A DNA stretch of 64,000 nucleotides from Plasmodium coatneyi (taxonomy: Eukaryota > Apicomplexa > Aconoidasida > Haemosporida > Plasmodiidae). The notes beneath the pieces are model-generated. The model was not told the origin of the DNA and ran no database searches. It saw only the letters and a list, made by a program, of their open reading frames with translations. The DNA lies in assembly GCF_001680005.1 (NCBI RefSeq), contig NC_033567.1, forward strand, positions 3,968,001 through 4,032,000. Reading direction: 5' to 3'. Shown here one piece after another: positions 37,800-49,228 of the stretch. The translations under genes and the position numbers were made by a program. Each line of letters opens with the position of its first letter. Position 1 is the stretch's first letter.

Positions 37800-38295
37800 T
37801 CCTTCTAACACCCTAAACCCTAAACCCTCAACCCCGAACCCTTAAATTGTAAAACCTAAAACCCTGAACGATAAACCTTGAATCCTAAACTATAAACCCA
37901 AAAATCCTAAAGCTTGAACCCTGAACCCTAAAACCTAAACCCTAAAACCCTAAAGCCTGAAACCTGAACCCAACACCTTCAACCCTAAACCCTAACCCTA
38001 AACGTGAATCCTAAACCCTAAACACAGGACCCTAAACCATGAACACTAAACCCTGAAACCTGAACCTTAAACCACGAACTCTGAACACTTAAATCCTGCA
38101 CTCCGAACCCTTAAACCCTGAACCAAAACCCTGTAACCCTGAAACCCCAAACCACGAACCCTAAGCCGTAAACCCTAAACCCCTGAACCCTCAAGCCTGA
38201 ACTCTAAACCATAAACCCAAAACCCTAAACACTAAATCCTAAACCGTAAACCTTAAACGCTGAACCCTAAACCCTAAACGCTGAACCCTAAACCT
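37800..38295. repeat. Interstitial telomere-like array (degenerate CCCTAAA/CCCTGAA)
   Basis: The plus strand is a run of CCCTAAA, CCCTGAA, CCCTAACC and close variants for about 500 bp. Plasmodium telomeres are GGGTT(T/C)A, so this is the C-rich strand, the orientation of a left chromosome end. It lies about 400 bp before the first KIR gene. Such internal telomere sequences near SICAvar and kir genes are a known feature of P. knowlesi. Confidence 0.95.
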
Positions 38296-38696
38296 TTTCA
38301 AACCTTTCAAAGCTTTGGAATCTAAGGAAATAAGGAAGAGGGAATTGTTTCAGTATATAAAATATAATATAAACTTATCGAAGGGAAGAGTAAGGAACGA
38401 AATTATTATTATCGAACAGTGAGAAATAAAAAAAAAGGAATGTGCTGTGAGTACGGGCGGTACTGTATGTGTTAATAACTCTTAATAATATTTTGTAGTG
38501 CGAACAATGTATTAATCATAAACATATATGTTGACATTTTTGTCAACATGTAATGTGCCCATTGCGGGGGAAGGTAAGAACCTAATAGCTACCTACTGGT
38601 AACAGTTCTATGGAATGTGCATAGTTCTAAAATATTTATTATATAAGGAGCACATTCTTAATTTGAATTCCCTGTATAAAGCAGTGCACACTAACA

Positions 38697-41600
38697 ATGG
38701 TAAAAAGGGAATAATACAAAGTTTATGCCACTATTAAAAAATGTGTATATATACACAGAAAGTAGTATATATGTGTGTACACATATAGTGTTCCCCTTGT
38801 ATCATATAATGGGGAGGAAGTAAAATGTATGTATATATATACGCGCACATATTTCAATTATAATTATAGGTTCCAGGTTCAGATGAATTACCTTCAAAAA
38901 AAATATACGATGAATTAGACAAAGGGGAAGGAAGGAGGCATTGTACATTCCGAGGGGAAGGACAGAAGACCCCTAGTGAACTGGAAAGACAACTGAAACT
39001 ATCATTAGGGTCGTACGGTGGGAGTACTTGGGGTGTAGCCAATACAATTGCAAAAAACTACTGTAACTTATGTGACGGAAAAAGGGGGAATTGGTTGGGT
39101 TCTTTGGGAGATGAGGATCTTCCTTATTTTTTTTATTATTGGTTAGGTACTAAAGTAAAGGATAAATTTCCGACAAGAAGTGAGTTTTCACCGGTTATGA
39201 AGAAAATTTATAGGAAGCTGGAGGAATTCGATCCTAATTGCAAGTGCACCAATTTGTACGAAGGTATTTGGCAGCAACATTTCGACCAGGCTAAAATACT
39301 ACATGACTATTACTATAACTATAATAATCTACTGGGGAATGAGCAGGAGTGTAGTAAATATTGCAGTGGGCACAAATGCAAAGAGTCGTGGGAAACCTTG
39401 TATAGCAATGTTGAATCAACATATAACGATGTTAGTTCACATTGCGGAGGCGCTTCCGGAGATAATTATTGTCCCAAATTTAAGAACAGGGAAAAAGAGA
39501 AGAGGGGGGAATATTACAAACCGAATCCATTGACATGCAAACCTGTTCCTGGTTTGGCAGCAATAGAGACAACAGCAGCATCACCGACATCAAGACTGCA
39601 GGTTAGTCATCACTTCTCTTTCCTTCTTCTCATTCGAAATATATATGAGCACAATAAATACTACAACAACATTTTCTGTGCACAATGTAATAAGAAAAAA
39701 AATGTAATAGAAGGAACATGTAAGGGAAATGTACATATGTGAAGGAGTGTACACATGTACGGAATGTTCATATGTCGGAAGGAAATGTACACATATATAT
39801 ATATATATGTTGGAAAAACACTTAGTTATATATATATATATATATTTTACTATTCCTCCTGTTACGAATTCTATATATTTTTTTTTTAGGGGAAGGGTGC
39901 AGGTACAATTACCTTACCCTCAGAATTGGAATATAGTTACTTCGATGGAAGGAATTATTGTTCAGAGCACCGTGGAAGTAAGAATTGTGACGTAGGACTA
40001 AGGGATGAAGTGTGGGAAACGATGAAAAGGTGGAATGGTAGTGTATGGGGGAGTGATAAAATCTTAGCCACTGGAATTGTAAATAACTACGACTATGCAT
40101 GTAGAACGGGGAAGGAAAGTGACGCATCCTATTATGATCGTTGTAAATTCTTATATTTCTGGATCGGTGATAAAATAAAAAAGGAATTGCATGAAGGATC
40201 GAAGTTTTCGCCGCTTATGGACGCAATTTATGGTAAGTTGACCAGAGTCCCATGTACGCATAACTGCAAACCTATATACTCTAGTATTACCAAAGACAGG
40301 TTCCCACAGGCTAAAATCCTATTCGACTACTACTATGACTACAGTTTTATACGGGAAAAATCGAATTATAATGAATATTGCAGTACAGACAAATGGAAGA
40401 CCCACTACAGCACAGCTAAATCAACATATAACGATGTAAGTACAGATTGCAACAGAACTGGTGGAGAATCATATTGCACAAAATTTCAAGAGAACTCTCA
40501 GAAGGACGAATATAAGGAACCTGAACAGTTAAAACAGGAGTGCACTTCAGCATCTGCGGTGTCTCAGTTAGGAAATCCAGGGAGTGGTAGTCCCCCAAGG
40601 GATGGAGTAACTTCCCAAAGTGCACCTTCAGCACTTGGATCACCTGAACCAGAGGAATCACGAAGTCCAGCAGGTAAGTATGTTATAGAATGGTAAAACT
40701 ACACCTTAAGTGGGTAGAGTAAAACTACATCTTAAGTGGAAGTAAAACTATACACCTTAAATAAAGTAACTGCTGAAGTTACTCTTTACCACCCCGCTCT
40801 CTCTCTTCCTTAAAAGGGTTACTCTTTACCCCTCGTAAAGTTACTCTAACTGGTGCAGTTACGTTAGAAGGTGAAGTAACTTTTATGATGGGGGAGTTGT
40901 AAAGAGTAAGCCTTTTAAGGAACGGGGGGGAGGGTTTAGCTGAGGGTGAAGGAGTAGGGGAGTCCCATACAGTGGGGAAAAAGGGGGGGGGGACATACCA
41001 TAGAGAAGGGAAGGGGAACATGCAAGAAGGAAAGGAGAGTATGCACCCCCCTTTAGGGTTCACCGCTCTGGGTTGGTAGTATTTTCTTTATTATAATCTA
41101 CACATTTTTTGTTATTCTTTCTTTAGGTCAAGCAGAAGCAAAGGGTCCAAAAAGTGTAGAAGGTGAAGCACGTGAGAGAGGTCCCGTAGGCGCAGCAGGT
41201 CCCGCGGGTCCTAGAAATGTACAGGGTGAACGAATTCTACCGGAAACATTAGGACAGCAGCCAAATGAAAGGGGAGGGGGAGGACACTCATCCTCCTCAA
41301 CAGCAGAAAGGGCAACCTCCCCCTCTTCTGGAGTTAACAACACCATCCCAGCCATTACTTCTGTCCTAGGGGCAGTAGGAGGATTAGCTTCCATTGCTCT
41401 TCTTTTATATAAGGTAAATATAATTAACATAATTATAACAATTACAACAATTATAATAGAGCTATATATATAAATGCATATATATATTCATATACATATA
41501 TATATACATCACATATATATATGTCCATATATATACGTATATATATATGTTATATATATATGTACTTATATGTATATGTACGTATTGACATATTTTCCTT

Positions 41601-41849
41601 CTATTCCTTTCCATCATCCCTACACCCCTTCGTAATTTTCAGTACAATATCCTACCTCCTGGGATAAAAAGCACCTTCTTTGGAAGCAGCAGAAATAGCA
41701 ATAAAAAAAGGAAAAGAAGATCAAGCGGCCCTAACATTAGTAGATTCACAGAGGACGACTCGACAGCTGAAACGGACTATTCCACATCAAATTTAACCAG
41801 TACTGGAACAGACAGCTTAACTGAATATTCTATTCCATACATTATGTAG
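38697..41849 (+). CDS. KIR variant antigen, two-unit form (KIR gene 1)
   Basis: Exons 38697-38699, 38870-39601, 39890-40673, 41127-41413 and 41643-41849 join in frame to 670 aa. Exon 1 is the ATG alone: ATG is followed by GTAAAA, and reading through would stop after five codons. Exons 2 and 3 each code one KIR ectodomain unit with LPSKKIYDELD or LPSELEY at the start, then a YFFYYWLGTKVKDK or FLYFWIGDKIKKEL helix, paired Cys, YNDVS and KEPxxLxC-like ends. Exon 4 has a Gly/Ser/Pro stalk and a transmembrane segment (about 578-600, ITSVLGAVGGLASIALLLYK). Exon 5 is a basic then Ser/Thr-rich tail ending EYSIPYIM. KIR proteins belong to the PIR superfamily, are exported to the infected red cell and vary between parasites. 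There is no classical signal peptide or PEXEL. Single-unit KIRs are about 350 aa, so this is a doubled form. Confidence 0.9.
40678..40930. repeat. Direct and nested inverted repeats inside KIR gene 1 intron 3
   Basis: Three imperfect copies of GTAAAACTACA(C/T)CTTAAGTGG-like units lie at about 40693-40765. They are followed by an inverted repeat: TTCCTTAAAAGGGTTACTCT (from 40806) pairs with the segment 40899-40922 with one mismatch in 24, around shorter inner inverted words such as AAAGTTACT/AGTAACTTT. The block is non-coding. Confidence 0.85.
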
Positions 41850-41992
41850 TTCCTCTCTTTTTAAAAAGAAAGAAAGAAGAAAAAGAAAAAGAAAAAAAAA
41901 AAAGGAAAAAAAGAAAAAAAAAGAAAAAAAAAGAAAAAAAAGGAAAGAAAAGAAAAGAAAAGAAAAGAAAAGAAAAAAAGAAAGAAGTAAGG
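41850..41992 (+). repeat. 3'-flank CT-to-GA switch and polypurine tract after KIR gene 1
   Basis: Directly after the stop the plus strand reads CTCTCTTTTTAAAAAGAAAG (41853-41872), a short palindromic switch from pyrimidine to purine, then an almost uninterrupted GAAA/GAAAAA purine tract to about 41987. The second KIR gene has the same arrangement. It may act in 3' processing or transcription stop; this is inference. Confidence 0.7.
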
Positions 41993-42683
41993 TTAGGAAG
42001 AATGAGGCACATCTAAGCTTCAAAGTACAACATTAGTTGAAACAGGGAAGGATGTAGCTCCCATAGTGTAATGTACACGTCACACACATATAAATAAAAA
42101 TATTCAGGTTGTACATATTAGGATGGAAAGAAGAAGTGAGCGTAGGTAAATAAGAAAAAATTGTATGTGCACTAAAAGGGAAAGGGAAGCTTAGATAATA
42201 TAATATACACACCTCATGTTTGAATAAGTTATTTGTAGTGTAATCATCAAAAAATGAAGGAAAAGGAAGAATTATTATTGTTGAATGATCATGAATGCAA
42301 GAGAAGAATGTGTGTATTGCATCATATTCTTATGCGCAATTTTGCATAATTTAGTAATATAATAAATAGGAAAGTAGTAGAGAGGGAGGGTAGAGCTGGT
42401 TCTTTACTTTTTTTACTTTGTTATCTCCTGTGTGTGTTCATTGCTATTTTTACATTTAAATATGCACATGATGATTTCAATGCATGTGAATGGTGGGTTA
42501 TCATGTTTTGAAAAATTAAACATTGTGTATTGTGAGGGAATTGAAAAAATGAAAATTCAATACCTACTTATTTCATAATCATCATAAATCAATCAAAATT
42601 TTGGAACGTGTTTCCGAACTACATAAGCACATGAACACTTCTTTAACATAAATTAAATTATATATTGAGGGTATTCATAAACA
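41993..42683. other. Inter-KIR region (KIR gene 2 upstream)
   Basis: About 690 bp of AT-rich DNA with no supported gene. It should hold the 3' UTR of the first and the promoter of the second KIR gene. Direct repeats of ATG-containing words near 42460-42500 are weak. Confidence 0.5.
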
Positions 42684-45436
42684 ATGGTAAAAAGGGAATA
42701 ATACAATCAATATAATTCATTCACATTTCCACCATTTTGAAAAAAAAGAAATGTGTATATTATACAGAATGTAGTATGTGTATGTGTACACACACACACA
42801 TGTATATATAATGTTCCCCATTTATATCATATAATAATGGATCTGTATGGATGTATACGCACACATATTTCAATTCTATATGCTTTCAGGAGGAAGAAGA
42901 TAGTGTTACATTACCCTCATGGGACATATACGCTGAATTGGAAAATGGAAGAAGGGGGCAATGTACATTCCCACGGGGGCATCAGGAACGTAGTAGTCTG
43001 GAACAGAGTATGATAGGATCATTACATTCGTACACAAAGGAAAATTGGGATTGGATTGATAAAATTGTACAAAACTACTGTTACGTATGTAACGGGAGAG
43101 AGCAGTGGATGCGTAATCTGTCAGATGAGCAGCGCTACAGTTTCTTTTATTATTGGTTAGGCGATAAAATAAAGGATAAATATCAGACAGGAAGCACTTT
43201 CTCAATGGTTATGACGGCAATTTATGAGAAGCTGGAGAAATTCGATCCTACATGTAACTGTAAAAATCTGTACGAAGGTATTTTGAAGGATCGTTTCAAA
43301 AAGGCTAAGATACTATTCGATTGGTTCTATAACTATAGTAAATTACACGACCAAGCAATGTGTAGCGAGTATTGCAATAATAATGAAAAATGTAATGCCC
43401 CCTTCCAGAAAGCCCTATTAACATATAACGATGTAAGTGATACTTGCAGCAGAACTGACGGAGATAAATATTGTCCCAAATTTAAGGAACCATCTAAGAA
43501 GGAAGAATATAAAGAACCAAAGAAATTAGAATGCCGCCAACCCCCTCAACCAGCCCGGTCACCATCACCAGAGGTAACTTCTTATTTTCTTTTTTTTAGA
43601 ATAAATAAGTATTATATATACAACACTCCGTGCACACACATTGAAATAATAATAATAAATAATAATAATGTGTATGGAATGCATGGTAAGATACATGTAC
43701 GTTTACTACTTTGTATCAATTATATACTTTTAGGAAACGGACACCAATAAATTACCTTCACGAAAAATATACGCTGCGTTAGACCAAGGAGTAGGAAAAA
43801 GTTGTACACTCAACGGAAGTAAAAGAAACAATACTACATTGGAAAAACAACTGGAAGGATCATTATCGCCATACAAAGGGGAAAATTGGACATGGATTAA
43901 GGAAATTCCAGGGAACTACTGTTTAACATGTAAGGGGACAGGGAGGGAAGAGTTCGCTACTTTGTCCAGTAGTGATCGTTATAGCTTCTTTTATTATTGG
44001 TTAGGTGATAAAATAAATAAGGGAAAACCTAAGGGAGGGGCCTCTATCTCAATGGTTATGGGGGCAATTTGTAACGCGCTGAAGGATTCCATGTATAAAT
44101 GTAAGTGTACTAATATATACAATGGCATCAGCAAAGACAAGTTCGAACAGGCGAAAAAAGTATTCGACTGGTACTATAACCATAATAAAATACAAAGCAG
44201 CGAGGAGTGTCACAATTATTTGAGTAAAAATGGAACTTGTAGTACCGCCTACGACGAAGCTTCAAAAGCATATTCGGACTTAACTTCAAATTGCGGAACC
44301 ACTGAAGGAGAGGCATATTGTGACAAATATAAAAAGAACCGTCAGAAGAAAGAATATCAGGAACCGAAGGAACTAACATGCCCTGAACAACTCGCACGTA
44401 TGGAAAGAGCGGGCGAAGAGGACAGAGTAGGTATGGGAGAAGTTCGAGGGAAAACTGTATCAATTAGGGGAGTAAAGAAAATTCATCTATATATATATAA
44501 GCGGAGGGCAAGGAAGGGAAGGTGTTCTTCCATCCACACAGACAGAGGACAATCTTCCACAGAGAGAACACTTCACACAGAAAATAGTGCACAAGCACAA
44601 CACTTCACATCATGTTGTTTGTTTCCCCTTCTATTATACCTTACACGTATTTTTACTTTTTTACTTATTATTTAAACTCAGGTGATGTTCATGCTACGTC
44701 TGAAGGTCCTCAGGAAGGAGCAGGTATTATTCCTGGTAAATCTGGATCTGGTTCACAAGTTCCAACAGAAACAAAAAAACTTGAGGAGGATGATGAACTT
44801 AAGGCAGGTAAAGAAGCTGGTATTGGTGTTCCAGGTGGTATTTCTGGTGCAGGTACTCCAGCTGCATCGGCCTCAGCATCATTTTCAGGGGTACAACTAC
44901 AATCGCAGGAGTCCGTGCACGCAGAAGTGGAGAGCACAGCGTCCACCTCCCCCGGAAGTACCTTTCCTACCACTGCCATATCTTCTGGAGCTGCAGCAGC
45001 AGTAGCTGTTCCATTAATTGCTTCCTTATTATATAAAGTACGTACAATTACCATTATAATTACAATTTAAAGTGAAAATGTATAAATAATAACAATATTA
45101 TTCATATTTACTTTTATAAGTCTAGTAAGTGTAAGTAACAATGTGTTGCATTATATATATATATATACATGTGTGTTACCTACTCCAAATTCTTCCCTTC
45201 TGTTTCCTTTCTTTCAGTACACTTCTTTATTCTCTGGGATACGTAATTCTTTTTTTGGAGGGGGAAGTAGCAGCAACAGTAGAGGAGGTGGAAGAAAAAA
45301 AAGAGAAGGGAGTTCCCTTAGAAGAGAAATTAATGAGTTTGAGAGCGACAACTCATCAACAGAATATTCAACAGTTGGTTCCACAACAGGTTCCATAACG
45401 GACCCCTCAGTATATTCTGTCCCTTATATTAGATAA
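42684..45436 (+). CDS. KIR variant antigen, two-unit form (KIR gene 2)
   Basis: Exons 42684-42686, 42890-43573, 43734-44430, 44682-45037 and 45218-45436 join in frame to 652 aa. The plan copies the first KIR: a one-codon exon 1, two ectodomain exons each with an LPS...IYA start, an SFFYYWLGDKI helix, conserved Cys and a KEYxEPKxL-like end. A stalk exon rich in Gly, Ala and Ser follows, with a transmembrane segment (about 558-580, ISSGAAAAVAVPLIASLLYK), and a final exon with a Gly/Ser/Arg tail ending YSVPYIR. The ATG leader matches the first KIR gene over about 27 bases including the donor site. Exported variant PIR-superfamily antigen at the infected red cell is the family role. The ectodomain exons differ clearly from those of the first gene, whereas the leader, intron 1 and terminal exons are close, as expected for diversifying antigens. 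Confidence 0.9.
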
Positions 45437-45600
45437 TTTCTTTTCTTTTAAAAAAGAAAGGAAAGAAAGGAAATACAAGAAAAAAAAAAACAGAAAGAAA
45501 GGAAAAAAAGGAAAAATAGAAAAAGAACTTAAAGAAAGAAAAAAATAAAAATAAAAAGGGAAAATGAGGAAAAAATGTAAAAGAATAAAGAGACAGGAGA
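45437..45600 (+). repeat. 3'-flank CT-to-GA switch and polypurine tract after KIR gene 2
   Basis: TTTCTTTTCTTTTAAAAAAG begins immediately after the stop at 45436, giving a palindromic switch, then GAAAG/GGAAAA purine-rich DNA continues to about 45600. It is the counterpart of the tract at 41850. Confidence 0.7.
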
Positions 45601-45888
45601 AGAAAAAGCTATAATGTATTAAGCCCGTTTACAAAATGAAGTATTCGCCGATTGGTTCATCACAGTTGGATGGAAAATAAATTTCTTTAATTTTTTCAAA
45701 ATAGGCAGCATAATAACCCTGTTGGTGTCCCCTTCTTTCGTATGTTTCTTTTTTGTTTTTGTGTGAGTATGTAATGCGCGCATCTCATCATCAGTGACGT
45801 TGCGCTAAAAAAAGGAGGTAGTTCAAAAAAAGAAAAATGCAAAGCACAAAAAATGCACCCTTTAAAAAAAGAGGTACAGCGTAGCAAT

Positions 45889-45975
45889 TTTGTTTGCTTG
45901 TTTGCTTGTTTGCTTGTTTGCTTGTTTGCTTGTTTGCTTGTTTGCTTGTTTGCTTGTTTGCTTGTTTGCTTGTTT
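45889..45975. repeat. Octamer tandem array (TTTGCTTG)n
   Basis: About eleven perfect copies of TTTGCTTG in a row, ending in poly-T rich DNA at 45976-46012. It is a microsatellite downstream of the second KIR gene. Open frames on both strands here (Leu-Val-Cys or Lys-Gln-Ala-Asn repeats) are readings of the array and not genes. Confidence 0.95.
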
Positions 45976-48900
45976 TTTTGTTTTTTGTTTTTTCTTCTTT
46001 TTTTTTTTTTTCGTTCCATTTTTATTCTTTTTTCTCCACTTCTTAAGTGATAGCCATTTTATCTTCATTCTTAAACGTGCTTGTGAATTTTTTTCGTTTC
46101 ATCATTAAAATAGGAATGGTTGAAATTGACTCTTCGCAAGTTACACATTTGCAATGCTGTCTTATGATTTCACTTCATTCTTTCCCTTAATTTAATGCGG
46201 TTTAGTTTTTTTAAATGATTGAAACATAGCGTATGTTAAAAGCATTATTTGAGTTATATACATATTTATATGTCTATATATATATATTTTTTTTTTTTTG
46301 CATTCATGGGAAACAACAGAACAAAATGTCTTCTCATTAAATGTGAAGACTGTTCAGACCTTCTCTTTTTTTTTTCCAACTGTTTATGTGTAACTCGGCA
46401 AATATTTCTTTTTTTACTTCAAAAAAATACGCATTTATGGGTACCTGCTGAGCGCGCAAATGTGTGCATGTGCGTATATAAACATATACGTGCAGGTATA
46501 ATGCGCATTTACCCTCTGTTGTAATAATTACATTCCTTTTCCTATTTTGCGTTCATCGTGCGTAGAAGAGTAGGACAAGCTTGTGTCCTGGAAACAAAAA
46601 GATGAGCTGTTCCCACGCGAGATTAAGTATTTGCACGTCCTACACTTTTGGGCGAAATGTTTCCAGTAGCAATGGATAGGAATTATTCCATTCGTGGATT
46701 CCCCCTTTGACGTTTGCTCATGATGTTTTTTTTTTTTTTTTTTCCACGGCCGCTTCGCTTAATTTGTTGGAGGGGAGCAAATAAAAGGAAAGGAAGAAGA
46801 ACTGGAATAAAAGGAAACGGAAGTGGAGGAAGAAGCTCCCCCTTCGAAGTTGCCTAATTTGAGGTGACCCTGAAAGGTTGCAAATCTTTGAACGTTCTCG
46901 TTAAGCGTCCCTTTGTCTACCCATTTGTGCTAGCATTTTTTTTTTTTTTTTTTTTAAACACCTCGGAAGGCTCGTTCTGGTGAAATGGAAAAAATTCAGG
47001 GAAACAATCACCAGAGGGTGTGCGAAGGGGGGGAGACATTGTGTGGTTAACGGAAAAAAAATAAATAAAATAATAATTGATTTTCAACTGGGAACGTGGG
47101 AAGCAGTCGTTTGCGAACCCAAATGGAAAAGTCTTACACATGTATAGCTGCCGGAAAAGGGGGCTTATGTGCCCGCACCGTTGTGCGGGGGAAATGTGCT
47201 CTGCTAAGGAAAATCTCCAAAAGCACGCACAATATTTTATGAAGGGACTCTTACGGGTCCGGTGTGGGAGGTATGTTCTTCCGTTCGGAGCGAGGAAATA
47301 TAAGGAACAAGGGAACTATACGAATTATCTTTACACAGTATCGTCGTGTAATTCAAACAATGGGAAAGGTACGAAATGTGCGACCATTAAACATGTTCCT
47401 GGTACATCATAAACAGTATAAGATAATTTAAGCGCTAGTACTATTGAATTTATAATCGTGGCTGCAATGCTACGTGCAATAATGTTCTTCTTTTGATACT
47501 ACATCAGACTGGTTTCCTATTATGGAAGGTGTGAACATTATGGCGGATGTTATAATTTATTTTTACCCTTTAAGTGTATAGTTCACAGGCTAAAGGTATT
47601 CTTGGGTATTGTGTATTTTCCGTGTAGTTCTCCAGATTATAATAAGGTATTCAAGCGGAGGAACCAGAAAAGATGAAGTTCAAGAATAATTATTACGGAG
47701 TGTATGGGAAAGAATTAGCAACATAAGGTTACAGGGGAAATGTTTTTCAAATTATAGGAGGGATCAATTATATATTTGAATTATCATCCCGATGAAGGAG
47801 GATTTATATGACTATGGAGGTATATGCGTGGGGGATGCTCGTGACAGTCATTTTAGTACGAAATACAAGTGAAATAATAATGGCAATTATTATTATATTA
47901 AATAATGAAGGAAAAGGGGCAGATATAAATAGAGAAGTGTTGTGCTACGTACCGTGCAATTGGAAAAACGTCTCCTATACTATATGTGTGTTACCATTGG
48001 GAATATTAAAAAAGGGATGTATTGTATGGGAATAATTAAAGTATTAAATCTAATTCAACAATGTAAATTTACGTAGGTCGTCGGAAGTTAGATAATATGT
48101 GAATATAAATGACGTTAAGGAGCCTAAAGGGCTATAATGGAGTAACATTATATGAGAAAGTATGTTGTTCTAATGCACAGAAGCCTAAGAGTTGAAGGTA
48201 AAGGTTTTAGTCGAATATAGATGTAAAGAAGAAATTCAACAGTGCACTTTATAAGCAATTTAAAAGGAGGATTTGCGCGAATTTTGTCCCCACGTTGAAA
48301 TCTTGAGGGGCAGTATGATGCTTATCAGAGTTACGTAGAATAACCTGGGTTTATACATATGGCAAACCTAAAGTACTTGACAATTCACAAGCACATAATG
48401 TATACGCATGGCTTCTGGCAGGCAACATACAAATTATGTATTAATTTTTTTTTTTTTTTTTTTTTTATGTTCATATATATATGTATTATAATCGTCCCTT
48501 GATGCATCCCTCATTTGTATACTTCTCCTTCCGTTAGCCTAAGGAACCATGCATTTTTTGTATGAAAATGTAGAATTTTTTTTTTCCCAATATTTATTCG
48601 TTTTGCATATTCTACAATTTTCTTTTTTCTTATATTTATCTCTTTCTGACTTCTTTTTTTTTTTTTTTTTGGTAGTTCTTATTTTATATAAAAGTACTTG
48701 TTAATTTTCTTTAAGTTGTTCTAAGTTACATTGTTTTTGTTAAAATTTCATATAAGTTTGTGTTCGGGTTTTTTTTTTTTTTTTTCCGGATAATAATAGA
48801 ATATATATGCCGTGAAACAACTGTATATTGATAAAACAGAAAAAATGAGAATAAAATAAAAAAAGAAAAATTTCCCCTTGTTCCAAACTGAGCTGACAGT

Positions 48901-49228
48901 GCAAATATTATGTATATTATTGGTAAATAACATATTAAGCATTTTGCAATTAAGAACAACATCTGTGTAGCAACATTTTATACCATATACGCTTTCCTTT
49001 TTTTTTACCATTAAACAATAATATATTAGATTTTTTTCGTTTTCTTTTTTATTCTTAATTATAGAAACACCAAAAAAAATAGGGAAGACAAAAGAAGGGG
49101 GGAAAAAAAGAAGAAACATTTTTACTAATTATTTTTTATTCAAAAAAAAAAGGAGTACAAATTAATGTGTTGTTTAATTCTTGCACAGAGCCTCACACAT
49201 AATTTACACATAATATAGAAAAAAAAAA
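45976..49228. other. Non-coding stretch between KIR gene 2 and the exported-protein-like gene, with possible decayed sequence at 46900-48420
   Basis: No intact gene is supported over about 3.2 kb. From 46900 to 48420 the composition changes to a G/A-rich plus strand like that of KIR and SICAvar coding DNA, with short open frames (47077-47412, 47808-48035) separated by many stops. I could not align it to a KIR or SICA exon, so a decayed antigen gene is only a suspicion. From 48430 to 49200 it is very AT-rich, with poly-T at 48449-48466, 48655-48670 and 48770-48784, as in a promoter. Confidence 0.4.

Noticed and set aside
45853..46108. Leu-Val-Cys-Leu-Phe-Ala repeat protein (and Lys-Gln-Ala-Asn on the other strand)
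   Set aside because: Both are translations of the TTTGCTTG array and flanking T run.
47077..47412. 111-codon frame with several Cys
   Set aside because: Looked briefly like a Cys-rich antigen exon, but I could not match KIR or SICA spacing, and no partner exon or transmembrane exon follows.
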